Positions 1 to 6,398 of a stretch of DNA of 8,318 nt are shown piece by piece. Positions within the stretch are counted from its first letter, which is position 1. The number at the start of each line of letters is the position of its first letter. The DNA is from CAZAGT01 sp964484515 (GTDB lineage: Bacteria > Desulfobacterota > DSM-4660 > Desulfatiglandales > HGW-15). The stretch lies in the NCBI GenBank assembly GCA_964484515.1, contig CAZAGT010000224.1:1-8318 (forward strand). Direction: 5' to 3'. Under the pieces are notes generated by a model. The model was given only the letters and a program-made list of their open reading frames with translations. It searched no databases and had not been told where the DNA came from. Made by a program: the position numbers and the translations under genes.

Positions 1-132
1 ATCAGATTGAGATTCGAAAATCCGGATGTCGATCGATAAACGATGTAACTTCAATATATGGTGCTCTCGATATCAACCTATTGACCCACCAATTCTTGTG
101 AGGAGCCGGGCATTATTTTGAGAGGCAAAGAC

Positions 133-510
133 ATGGCCCGTGATCGTGTTGACAACATGCGGATGGTAACCGTCTCAGTGGAAGTCGGAAGGGCCCCGCA
201 AACGATGGATTTGACGCCGACGCCTCAGGAATGTGAGTTTGTTTTCGGGATTGGCCGTGAGGGGTTGACGCCCCTCGAATTCGAATTGGTCGGCAAACAC
301 ATCGGGGACGAAGTACTTCTGCACATCAGGCGCGAGGATCTAGCAGACACCTTTCAACACGTGCGCATTCCAAGCTTTTACCTACCGAATATGCTGGATG
401 GCTGCTGGTTGAAGCTGCGGATTGCAGGGATCAGGGAGGCAGATCAACGAGAGATCATCAAGGCCCTGGCGGATATGGCCGGGTGCGGAAACGAATGCTG
501 TGGGCATTGA
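133..510 (+). CDS. Small FKBP/SlyD-like protein with Cys/His-rich C-terminus
   Basis: This encodes 125 residues from the ATG at 133. Residues 35-70 resemble the FKBP/SlyD peptidyl-prolyl isomerase core: a strand (EFVFGIGREG), then PLEFELVGKHIGDEV, which matches the family pattern of a glycine-rich turn, 'LEkaLeGk.vGDe' and a following strand. Residues 78-100 (RIP...LP...WLKLRIAGI) could be the closing strands. The protein ends in CGNECCGH, a likely metal-binding tail reminiscent of the His/Cys-rich tail of SlyD. It is shorter than SlyD and has no obvious insert-in-flap domain, so isomerase activity is uncertain. No signal peptide or membrane segment is visible, so it is probably cytoplasmic. 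Start choice: AGAGG at 121-125 sits 7 bases before ATG 133. An upstream in-frame TTG at 118, with GTGAGGAG at 98-105, would add five residues. The FKBP-like C-terminal domain of GreA is an alternative relative. The fold call is moderately sure and the function is not. Confidence 0.72.
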   Translation: MARDRVDNMRMVTVSVEVGRAPQTMDLTPTPQECEFVFGIGREGLTPLEFELVGKHIGDEVLLHIRREDLADTFQHVRIPSFYLPNMLDGCWLKLRIAGIREADQREIIKALADMAGCGNECCGH

Positions 511-513
511 CCT

Positions 514-1509
514 CTATAAATCGCGGTTTGTCCGATCGATGATATTAGCTTTCCTGGGCGAATAATCCCCGTAGCGTGCCATGATTTCCTTAAGACGTTG
601 GAGATCCCCTTGAACTGATTCGTCCTCCGATGTGGTCATCGGTGCTTCGATCGTTCCCATGTCTGAGAGTACCTGTTTGACGAGGGGGACCGGTGCGGCA
701 CGATAAACATCCATCATGTTCCGTAAATAGGTCCCGGTCTCCCATACCTGGTGCAAATAATCCGGGTAACCCTTTTGATCCTCGCCCTGATTAAGAGACG
801 AGCTTGTTATTCTTTGCCATGCCCTCGGCGCCAGATTGGCTCCGGCCGAAACAACCCCACTGAGGCTGGGGTGGTTCAAGAACTGGGATTCGTCTCCATC
901 GTAAAACCTGAACTCGGCGCGCGACAGCGTCGCCTTATGATAGTTGCGGGCACGATCGAGGGAGCCCTGAAAGATTAGGCCGCAAACGCCCTGGATATGA
1001 ACCAACTCTTTCAGGATGCTGGTGCGGATGTTGTTGCGCTTGAGCGCGTGGGCAAGATCTTTGATCAGCTCCGGATCATTGTAAAGGAGGCAAGGCCTCT
1101 CGGTTTGGCTCAGCAGGCTCTCATAAAGGGAAGGTAATCCCCGGTTGCTATGGTAATAGAGCGGAGCGTCGACCCAGAAGATTTGACATCCGTAATCACG
1201 CTTTACGACCCTTTTCTCGAGTATCGAAAGGGTCGCCCTTGTCTTTTCCTCCGTTTCGCAGCTTATCCACACCAGGACGGGGATACGCCCTCGGACGACA
1301 ACCAACGTCTTTTCCAGGAGTTCTTCTCGCTGCTCGGGCCCCAAGCTCTGCCCCTCGCCCATATGTGGGCCCGCGATGAATAGGGCTTGAACATGGGGTA
1401 GCACCCTGTCCAGCTGCCGCCCCAGTCCTCGCCCGTCGATATCTCCGCTGCTTCTACGCGGAGTGATCAGGTCGAGGATCAGGCCTCGTGGCGAGCTTGG
1501 ATGCCCCAT
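514..1509 (-). CDS. Dihydrodipicolinate synthase/N-acetylneuraminate lyase-family protein lacking the Schiff-base lysine
   Basis: This encodes 331 residues of the DapA-like class I aldolase TIM-barrel family. The visible family landmarks, in order, are the first strand GLILDLITP (9-17), the substrate-loop region AGPHMGEGQSL (46-56) in the place of the usual GTTGE motif, APLYYHSNRGL (115-125, equivalent to TPYYNRPSQEGL), LLYNDP (141-146, with the catalytic tyrosine Y143), YDGDES (203-208) and GVVSAGANLAPR (218-229). The segment normally reading GIKEATGD, whose lysine binds the substrate, here reads GLIFQGSLD (177-185), so isoleucine 179 stands where the lysine should be. Both threonines of GTTGE are also gone. 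Classical pyruvate-lysine chemistry therefore looks impossible, and the protein may have another activity or a regulatory role. Its start overlaps kdsD by 56 bases. GGGAGGA (1521-1527) lies 11 bases upstream of the ATG. No other usable start keeps the first barrel strand. Family assignment is secure; the substrate is unknown. Confidence 0.88.
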   Translation of the reverse strand: MGHPSSPRGLILDLITPRRSSGDIDGRGLGRQLDRVLPHVQALFIAGPHMGEGQSLGPEQREELLEKTLVVVRGRIPVLVWISCETEEKTRATLSILEKRVVKRDYGCQIFWVDAPLYYHSNRGLPSLYESLLSQTERPCLLYNDPELIKDLAHALKRNNIRTSILKELVHIQGVCGLIFQGSLDRARNYHKATLSRAEFRFYDGDESQFLNHPSLSGVVSAGANLAPRAWQRITSSSLNQGEDQKGYPDYLHQVWETGTYLRNMMDVYRAAPVPLVKQVLSDMGTIEAPMTTSEDESVQGDLQRLKEIMARYGDYSPRKANIIDRTNRDL

Positions 1510-2473
1510 TTAACCGAAAGTCCTCCCTTCCCAGCAGATCGTGGAGATGGACGACACCCTGAACTTTCCTTCGTCGATTCAGGATCACGAGGTGGGTAAT
1601 GCCGTATAACTCCATGAGACCGATGGCCTCCGCCGCCGTCTGATCAGCCTCGACGGTCTTTGGCTTGGGAGACATGATCTCCTCGACTTTCAGCTTGCGG
1701 ATGTCGTCCTTTGTGATCAGAGCCCTGCGAAGGTCTCCGTCTGTAATGATCCCTTCCAGTCTCCCTTCCTCATCAAGCACCAGGGTGGCACCGATATCTT
1801 TGGCGTCCATTTCCCTGATGGCGTGTTCTGCACCGGTGCCGCGGACAACCAATGGAATATGATCGCCCGTGTGCATGATTTCTTTCACTTTGACGGAGAG
1901 CCGCTCTCCCAGGCTTCCGGCGGGATGAAATCGTTTGAAATCCTTCTGGTCGAAGCGGCGGCTGTTGATGAGGACCACGGCCAAGGCGTCGCCCATGGCG
2001 AGGGCAGCGGTCGTACTGGCCGTCGGCGCCAGGCCCATGGGGCAAGCCTCTCTCTCAACGCCGACGTCGATCACCGCGTCGCTCTCCTGAGCAATCGGTG
2101 AGTCGAGGCCGCCCGTCAACGCAACGACCTTGGCCCCTATGTTCTTGACGATCGGTATGATCCGTATAATCTCAGACGTCTGCCCGCTATTCGAGATGAC
2201 CAGGACGATATCGTCTCCCGTAACCATGCCAAGGTCACCGTGGGTGGCTTCGGCGGGATGTAAAAAAAGGGATGGGGTCCCCGTACTGTTGAGGGTTGCT
2301 GATATCTTTCTGCCGACCAAGCCGGATTTGCCCATCCCCGTGAGGATGACCCTTCCCTTGGAGTTCAGGATCATCTCAACGACTGTCTCGAACGCCGGAC
2401 TGATCCGCTCGATCAGGTCCAGGATAGCCTGGGCCTCAATCTTGAGGACCTCTTCTACCTGTTTCATGATCAT
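1454..2473 (-). CDS. kdsD: D-arabinose 5-phosphate isomerase (KpsF/GutQ family), SIS plus two CBS domains
   Basis: KdsD converts D-ribulose 5-phosphate to D-arabinose 5-phosphate, the first committed precursor of Kdo for lipopolysaccharide, in the cytoplasm. Numbered from ATG 2473 (339 residues), the SIS domain spans about 39-173, with GMGKSG (46-51), HPAEATHGDLGM (72-83), SNSGQTSE (94-101), EACPMGLAPT (142-151) and FHPAGSLG (182-189). K49, E101, E142 and H183 line up at a constant offset with the catalytic K59, E111, E152 and H193 of the E. coli enzyme, so it looks active. CBS domains lie at about 198-256 and 265-318. The last ~22 residues run past the usual HDLL end of the family and are translated from DNA shared with the next gene. 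The start is uncertain: TTG 2479, ATG 2473 and ATG 2467 are all in frame and none has a clear Shine-Dalgarno sequence. No kdsC, lptA or lptC follows, unlike the usual Kdo cluster. Confidence 0.95.
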   Translation of the reverse strand: MIMKQVEEVLKIEAQAILDLIERISPAFETVVEMILNSKGRVILTGMGKSGLVGRKISATLNSTGTPSLFLHPAEATHGDLGMVTGDDIVLVISNSGQTSEIIRIIPIVKNIGAKVVALTGGLDSPIAQESDAVIDVGVEREACPMGLAPTASTTAALAMGDALAVVLINSRRFDQKDFKRFHPAGSLGERLSVKVKEIMHTGDHIPLVVRGTGAEHAIREMDAKDIGATLVLDEEGRLEGIITDGDLRRALITKDDIRKLKVEEIMSPKPKTVEADQTAAEAIGLMELYGITHLVILNRRRKVQGVVHLHDLLGREDFRLNGASKLATRPDPRPDHSA

Positions 2474-2529
2474 CGACAATGTCTTGAGTATCCATACGGG
2501 AGTTGCGAGGTTTTCTGCTTGTGGGCATC

Positions 2530-2556
2530 ATTAGCATTTTCACCAAGGCGACTCAA
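2530..2556 (-). promoter_or_regulatory. Possible sigma-70 promoter for kdsD
   Basis: Read leftward, TTGAGT (2551-2556) and GCTAAT (2530-2535) are each a four-of-six match to -35 and -10 boxes, but the spacer is only 15 bases. It lies about 55 bases upstream of kdsD, in the right place and orientation. This is a weak match, listed as a candidate only. Confidence 0.2.
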
Positions 2557-2633
2557 GGGGAATCGCTGCGGATCCCTTAGGCCGTGGTCAATGAAAATTG
2601 GACTCGGACGAGCCTCCACCAATACGGTCAACA

Positions 2634-2662
2634 TTGAAATCTGGCAGTAATTGTAATAGTCT
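2634..2662 (+). promoter_or_regulatory. Possible sigma-70 promoter for thrC-rlmH
   Basis: TTGAAA (2634-2639) and TAGTCT (2657-2662) are separated by 17 bases, about 35 bases before the first thrC start. The -10 box is a poor match. I see no leader peptide rich in Thr/Ile codons or clear attenuator between this site and thrC. Confidence 0.25.
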
Positions 2663-2697
2663 AGTGGTGAGAAAAAGTAGTCAGCGATCTAATAGGC

Positions 2698-4230
2698 ATG
2701 AGCCAAAAGGTATCGATGATGAAAATTGATCAGTTTCCAGCAGACATACGCCCCTATCTTATGCCCGAGCACAGGGGCCGGATGGTTTACGAATGCCTCG
2801 GCTGTAAAGAACAGTTTGATGCAGACCGTCTCCTCTACGTCTGCCCGACGTGCAGGGATGTCCTCCTAATTCGTGATCTGAACTTCGAGCGACTCACACG
2901 GATACGTGGCGAAACGTGGCGCAACATCTTCGATTACCGCAAGATGCTCAACGAGCAGGCCCTGAAGGGCATCTTTCGCTATTACGAATTCATGGCCCCT
3001 GTCATCCCCTTGGATGACATCCTCTACCTGGGGGAGGGAGACACGCCACTGGTGAGTGCCAATGGACAACTCAGATCGATGGTCGGCATGGACTTCTACT
3101 TCAAGAGCGAGGGCCTCAACCCGAGCGCGTCTTTCAAGGACCGCGGTATGGCCTGTGCCCTAAGCTACTTGAACACCTACGCCAAGAGGAAGAGGTCAAA
3201 AGATCTGATAGCCGTCTGCGCATCGACCGGCGATACGTCTGCCGCGGCGGCCCTCTATGCGGCCCATATGGGCGATTCGGTAAAGTCGGTCGTCCTACTC
3301 CCCCACGGAAGGATAACCCCCCAACAACTGGCGCAGCCATTGGGAAACGGGGCCACGGTCCTTGAAATACCAGGCCTGTTCGACGATTGCATGAAGGTGG
3401 TCGAGTTGTTGGCGGAGAACTATCAGGTGGCGCTCCTGAATTCAAAGAACAGCTGGCGCATCTTGGGTCAGGAGTCCTTTTCTTTTGAGGTCGCGCAAGC
3501 CTTCGACTACGACGTGGGCGATAAGGTTGTAGTCATGCCGATTGGCAACGCCGGCAACATCACGGCGGTCATGGCCGGTTTCCTCAAATTCCATGCGGCG
3601 GGCATCATCCAACACCTCCCCAAGATCGTTGGTGTCCAGTCAGAACACGCTGACCCCGTCTACCGGTTCTATCGCGAGGAAGATCCCCAAAAACGGAGAT
3701 TCACCCCGGTGGCAGTCAGGCCCTCGGTTGCCCAGGCCGCCATGATCGGGGATCCCGTCTCGATGCCCAGGGTGATTGATATCGCCCAAAAGTACAATCA
3801 AATCGCTGACGGGGAGAGAATCTATTTCGTCCAGGTGAAAGAGCAGGAGATCATGGACGCCATGATCGTAGCCAATAGGAATGGAAACATCGCCTGCACC
3901 CAGGGTGGAGAGTCCTTGGCCGGCCTGATGAGGGCAATCGAGAAAGGCTATGTGGGCTCCAAGGAAGTCGGGGTCCTCAACTCAACCGCTCACATGCTTA
4001 AATTCATTCCCTTCCAGGAGATGTATTTCACCGATGGCTTTGGGCCTGAATTTGAAATCAAACCCAGGGAGGAGCTCAAAAACGCCCCGCTACTGGTTAA
4101 GCCTCAAAACGTGTCCACCTACCCAAGGCCTGGAAGCCCGCTTCCACCAGAAGAGATGAAACGTTTTGTCCGCGAGGTGGCGGGTGAAATCGGCCGGATT
4201 CTGAAACTTGAACCGATTGCCAGGACCTAA
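2698..4230 (+). CDS. thrC: Threonine synthase with N-terminal zinc ribbon
   Basis: This PLP enzyme converts O-phospho-L-homoserine to L-threonine plus phosphate, the last step of threonine synthesis, in the cytoplasm. The 510 residues start with a rubredoxin-like zinc ribbon (C33, C36, C49, C52 in CLGC and CPTC). A fold-type II PLP domain follows: EGDTPL (113-118), NPSASFKDRG (141-150) with K147 as the PLP Schiff-base lysine, CASTGDTSAA (174-183), and the phosphate-binding glycine loop PIGNAGNITA (281-290). All key elements are present and the frame is intact. The length is at the long end for the family. Start choice: ATG 2698 has almost no Shine-Dalgarno, whereas AAAAGG (2705-2710) sits 5 and 8 bases before in-frame ATGs at 2716 and 2719, so the true protein may be six or seven residues shorter. 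It is divergent from kdsD and followed by rlmH on the same strand. Confidence 0.96.
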   Translation: MSQKVSMMKIDQFPADIRPYLMPEHRGRMVYECLGCKEQFDADRLLYVCPTCRDVLLIRDLNFERLTRIRGETWRNIFDYRKMLNEQALKGIFRYYEFMAPVIPLDDILYLGEGDTPLVSANGQLRSMVGMDFYFKSEGLNPSASFKDRGMACALSYLNTYAKRKRSKDLIAVCASTGDTSAAAALYAAHMGDSVKSVVLLPHGRITPQQLAQPLGNGATVLEIPGLFDDCMKVVELLAENYQVALLNSKNSWRILGQESFSFEVAQAFDYDVGDKVVVMPIGNAGNITAVMAGFLKFHAAGIIQHLPKIVGVQSEHADPVYRFYREEDPQKRRFTPVAVRPSVAQAAMIGDPVSMPRVIDIAQKYNQIADGERIYFVQVKEQEIMDAMIVANRNGNIACTQGGESLAGLMRAIEKGYVGSKEVGVLNSTAHMLKFIPFQEMYFTDGFGPEFEIKPREELKNAPLLVKPQNVSTYPRPGSPLPPEEMKRFVREVAGEIGRILKLEPIART

Positions 4231-4255
4231 GCGAAGAAGCTCTTAAGCGGAGCGA

Positions 4256-4267
4256 CGGAGGCCTCCG
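4256..4267 (+). repeat. 12-base palindrome covering the rlmH ribosome-binding site
   Basis: CGGAGGCCTCCG is a perfect palindrome lying between thrC and rlmH. In RNA it could fold as a four-pair stem with a GGCC loop, partly burying the only GGAGG upstream of rlmH. Pairing between two transcripts is also possible. It may be coincidental. Confidence 0.4.
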
Positions 4268-4279
4268 GGCGAATGATCT

Positions 4280-4753
4280 ATGTTAAGGGTCAAGGTACTA
4301 GTCGTTGACCGTACGCGTGCTTCGTTTCTCAGGGAAGGCGAGGCCTTCTACCTTGAACGGTTGAAAAAGTATATCCGGGTAGACTGGGTCGAAGTCAAAT
4401 CGGCAAAGATAGGGAAAGGCAGACCCCTTGAAGAGGTAAAGGTCAAGGAAGCAAAGGCCCTCGCGAACAAACTATCCCCTGACGATCATATCGTTGCTCT
4501 CGACCGCACCGGTCGCCTCTATGATACGGAGAAGCTGGCTGCCTGGCTGGAACGGCTGTCGACCCGAGCGCGCGGGTGGGTCTGTTTTGCGATTGGAGGC
4601 CCTTTAGGCCTGCCGAAAGAATTCCTTGCCCAGGCACGAGACATCCTCTCTTTATCAAGGCTGACCTTGACTCACGAGATGAGTCGCCTTGTCCTCCTTG
4701 AGCAGCTATATCGTTCCCTCACGATCATCAAAGGTGAAAAGTACCACAAGTAA
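4280..4753 (+). CDS. rlmH: 23S rRNA (pseudouridine1915-N3)-methyltransferase RlmH
   Basis: RlmH (formerly YbeA) uses S-adenosylmethionine to methylate pseudouridine 1915 in helix 69 of 23S rRNA, acting on assembled 70S ribosomes. The 157 residues match the family's normal length. They show the SPOUT knot signature: FAIGGPLGL (103-111) as the cofactor loop, LSLSRLTLTHEMSRLVLLEQLYR (about 123-145), and the conserved C-terminal GEKYHK ending at the last residue. The loop reads GGPLG where E. coli has GGPEG, which is a tolerable variation. The start matches the expected first strand (LRVKVLVV). The nearest Shine-Dalgarno, GGAGG at 4257-4261, is 18 bases upstream, unusually far, and lies inside a 12-base palindrome. 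The gene is 49 bases after thrC and probably shares its transcript. It converges with the response regulator, with only 44 bases between the stops and no obvious terminator hairpin. Confidence 0.96.
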   Translation: MLRVKVLVVDRTRASFLREGEAFYLERLKKYIRVDWVEVKSAKIGKGRPLEEVKVKEAKALANKLSPDDHIVALDRTGRLYDTEKLAAWLERLSTRARGWVCFAIGGPLGLPKEFLAQARDILSLSRLTLTHEMSRLVLLEQLYRSLTIIKGEKYHK

Positions 4754-4797
4754 GGCTGGAGGGCGGTATCAGGATGGGAATTGATCTGGAACGGATT

Positions 4798-5166
4798 TCA
4801 TGAGGTTTGAGAGTCGGCTTCAAGGGCCATGGCGATCTTACTCTTGAGTTCCGTCAAGTCGAACGACTTGATGACATAGTAGTCTGCCGCTATCGATTTC
4901 ATGTCCTCTTTGAAGGTGTCATAGGCGGTACACAAGACAACGGGTAGGTTGTAGAATTTGTTTCGGATATCCTGCAAAAGGTCGAGCCCGTTGTAATCCA
5001 ACATCTTGATATCGAGCACGACTAAGTCGGGTTTTTCATCCTCGATCTTTTCCAGGAGCTTGTAACCGCTGTCGGCCGTGATGACCTCGTAACCTACCTC
5101 GGTGAGTTCTTCCGAATAGAGAAATCGGATATGTTCTTCATCATCCACGACCAATATCTTCGCCAT
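4798..5166 (-). CDS. Single-domain (CheY-like) response regulator
   Basis: A stand-alone receiver domain of 122 residues from ATG 5166, with no output domain. From that start, the acidic pocket is in VVDDEE (D8, D9), the phospho-acceptor is D52 in VVLDIKM, the switch threonine is T80 in LCTAYD, and the conserved lysine is K100 in YYVIKSF. The usual proline after this lysine is serine. All residues needed for phosphorylation are present, so it should accept phosphate from a histidine kinase not encoded in this window. It may act by protein binding or in a phosphorelay. Start choice: ATG 5166 begins the classic MAKILVVDDEE, with GGGGAA about eight bases upstream. An in-frame GTG at 5181 would add five residues with no family support. 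TTGACC at 5305-5310 (leftward) is a good -35-like box upstream, but the matching -10 region is poor. Confidence 0.93.
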   Translation of the reverse strand: MAKILVVDDEEHIRFLYSEELTEVGYEVITADSGYKLLEKIEDEKPDLVVLDIKMLDYNGLDLLQDIRNKFYNLPVVLCTAYDTFKEDMKSIAADYYVIKSFDLTELKSKIAMALEADSQTS

Positions 5167-5348
5167 GCTGCAATTCCCCACTTTCCTAGAGTATCATCGA
5201 AAATACCACAACCGCCTCTCTGACGCAAATACTATCCCTTGGGAAAAGCCTTTCTTTGATGAAAAAACATATGATTACAAATAGTTAGTGTTATGAAAAG
5301 GGCAGGTCAAAAAGGCCGGCAACGGTCAGCTCGCCTTCGCCAGGTTTA

Positions 5349-5386
5349 CCCGCCTTGGGCGGGATGCCCCGCGTGGAAGTGCGGGG
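5349..5386. repeat. Tandem GC-rich double hairpin (REP-like intergenic element)
   Basis: There are two perfect adjacent hairpins: CCCGCC-TTG-GGCGGG (5349-5363), then CCCCGC-8 bases-GCGGGG (5367-5386), extendable by G-T pairs. They lie about 20 bases past the hbd stop and read similarly on both strands. A long T tract is missing on either side, so a classical Rho-independent terminator is not supported. Paired palindromes in an intergenic gap suggest a REP- or MITE-like element that may also protect or end the hbd transcript. Only one copy is visible here, so the repeat status is inference. Confidence 0.45.
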
Positions 5387-5405
5387 TGCTTCACTCTCGT
5401 GGTGA

Positions 5406-6257
5406 TCATGAGTAATCAAAAAAGCCTCTTCCCGACTTCCGACCCAACCATCCGGCGGCGACGTATTTCCTCAACAATGGGCAGGGGCGGTACTTATCCT
5501 CACCCAAACCGGTCTGTAATACCTCCAGGATGGCCAGACATGTATCCAACCCGATGAGATCACCGAGGGCCAGCGGCCCGATAGGGTGATTCATGCCCAG
5601 TTTCATCACCTGATCGATGTCTTCCGGCGTCCCGACGCCTTCGTAGAGGGCATAGATGGCCTCGTTGATCATCGGTAACAGGATTCGGTTGCTGATGAAA
5701 CCGGGTGAGTCATTGGCCGGCACGGGGGTCTTACCCATTCTCAAGGCAAGATCCTCGGTCGTCTGGAAGGTCTCGACCGACGTGGCCAATCCCTTGATGA
5801 TCTCCACCAGGGCCATCATAGGCACAGGGTTCATGAAGTGCATGCCGATAACGAGTTCCGGCCTACCGGTGGCACCCGCAATCTCCGTGATGGATACCGA
5901 AGACGTATTGGAGGAAAGGATGACACCCTCGCGGCAGGTGCTGTCGAGCTTTCGAAAAATATCGAGTTTTAGCGTGCGATCTTCGATAGCCGCCTCCACG
6001 ATGAAGTCGGCCTGACTCATATCTTCGATGGCTGTTGTGCCCTGAATTCTTGCCAGGGCCTCTTCCTGATCACCCTGGCTGATCTTTTCTTTTTTCACCA
6101 TCCGGGAGAGGCTCTTTTCGATGGCGGTAAAACCTCTTTCCAGGTACTCATCTTTGATGTCGCTCATCAGCACATCCATCCCGCACGTCGCAGCCACTTG
6201 GGCGATCCCGGAACCCATTTGCCCGGCGCCGACCACGCCCAACGTCTTGATCTCCAT
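5406..6257 (-). CDS. hbd: (S)-3-hydroxybutyryl-CoA dehydrogenase
   Basis: This enzyme interconverts 3-hydroxybutyryl-CoA and acetoacetyl-CoA with NAD(P)H, in butyrate-type fermentation, beta-oxidation of short acyl-CoAs or degradation of aromatic ring products. It is 283 residues, the standard bacterial length. The Rossmann domain begins with GVVGAGQMGSG (7-17). SSNTSS (115-120), GMHFMNPVP (138-146), LVEII (150-154) and DSPGFISNR (183-191) follow, then the all-helical C-terminal domain ending in SGRGFFDYS. S119, H140, E152 and N190 align at constant offset with the catalytic Ser137, His158, Glu170 and Asn208 of the human enzyme. The start is fixed by a strong AAGGAGG 11 bases before ATG 6257. 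The open frame runs 38 codons further up to 6371, but that part matches no family member and contains a promoter. No thiolase or crotonase is adjacent in this window. Confidence 0.95.
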   Translation of the reverse strand: MEIKTLGVVGAGQMGSGIAQVAATCGMDVLMSDIKDEYLERGFTAIEKSLSRMVKKEKISQGDQEEALARIQGTTAIEDMSQADFIVEAAIEDRTLKLDIFRKLDSTCREGVILSSNTSSVSITEIAGATGRPELVIGMHFMNPVPMMALVEIIKGLATSVETFQTTEDLALRMGKTPVPANDSPGFISNRILLPMINEAIYALYEGVGTPEDIDQVMKLGMNHPIGPLALGDLIGLDTCLAILEVLQTGLGEDKYRPCPLLRKYVAAGWLGRKSGRGFFDYS

Positions 6258-6342
6258 GTTCGACCAATCCTCCTTTTTCAACTCATTCCCAGTCCTGGGG
6301 GGCACTCTATCTGAGGGGTCCTTGAAAATCAACCGGTCGCCG

Positions 6343-6371
6343 ATACTACCAGGCGCCTTGATCGACAGCAA
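6343..6371 (-). promoter_or_regulatory. Extended -10 promoter for hbd
   Basis: Read leftward, TTGCTG (6366-6371) is followed after exactly 17 bases by TAGTAT (6343-6348), preceded by TG one base before it, an extended -10. It lies in the 141-base gap after the PhzF gene, about 80 bases before the hbd ATG, and argues that hbd can be transcribed independently and that the 6257 start is right. Confidence 0.5.
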
Positions 6372-6398
6372 AAAGTCAGGCCGCCGAATCGAAGGCCC
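6370..6398 (-). terminator. Possible weak terminator after the PhzF gene
   Basis: Read leftward, directly after the PhzF stop codon, GGCC (6394-6397) and GGCC (6379-6382) can pair, plus one G-T pair, around an 11-base loop, with TTTTT (6370-6374) four bases further on. The stem is short, so any termination would be partial. It overlaps the -35 box of the hbd promoter candidate. Confidence 0.22.

Noticed and set aside
118..132. TTG start five codons upstream for the FKBP-like gene
   Set aside because: ATG 133 has a better placed AGAGG. TTG 118 has a Shine-Dalgarno 12 bases away and adds no recognisable residues. It remains possible.
1823..2534. Rightward open frames opposite kdsD (1823-2101 and 2130-2534)
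   Set aside because: They are antisense to a well-supported SIS/CBS enzyme, have no recognisable motifs and lack ribosome-binding sites. They are shadows of kdsD codon use.
5167..5181. GTG start at 5181 for the response regulator
   Set aside because: The family begins at MAKILVVDDEE. ATG 5166 fits and has GGGGAA upstream.
5349..5386. Rho-independent terminator for hbd
   Set aside because: Neither strand has a T tract after the hairpins, so the structure is listed as a REP-like repeat instead.
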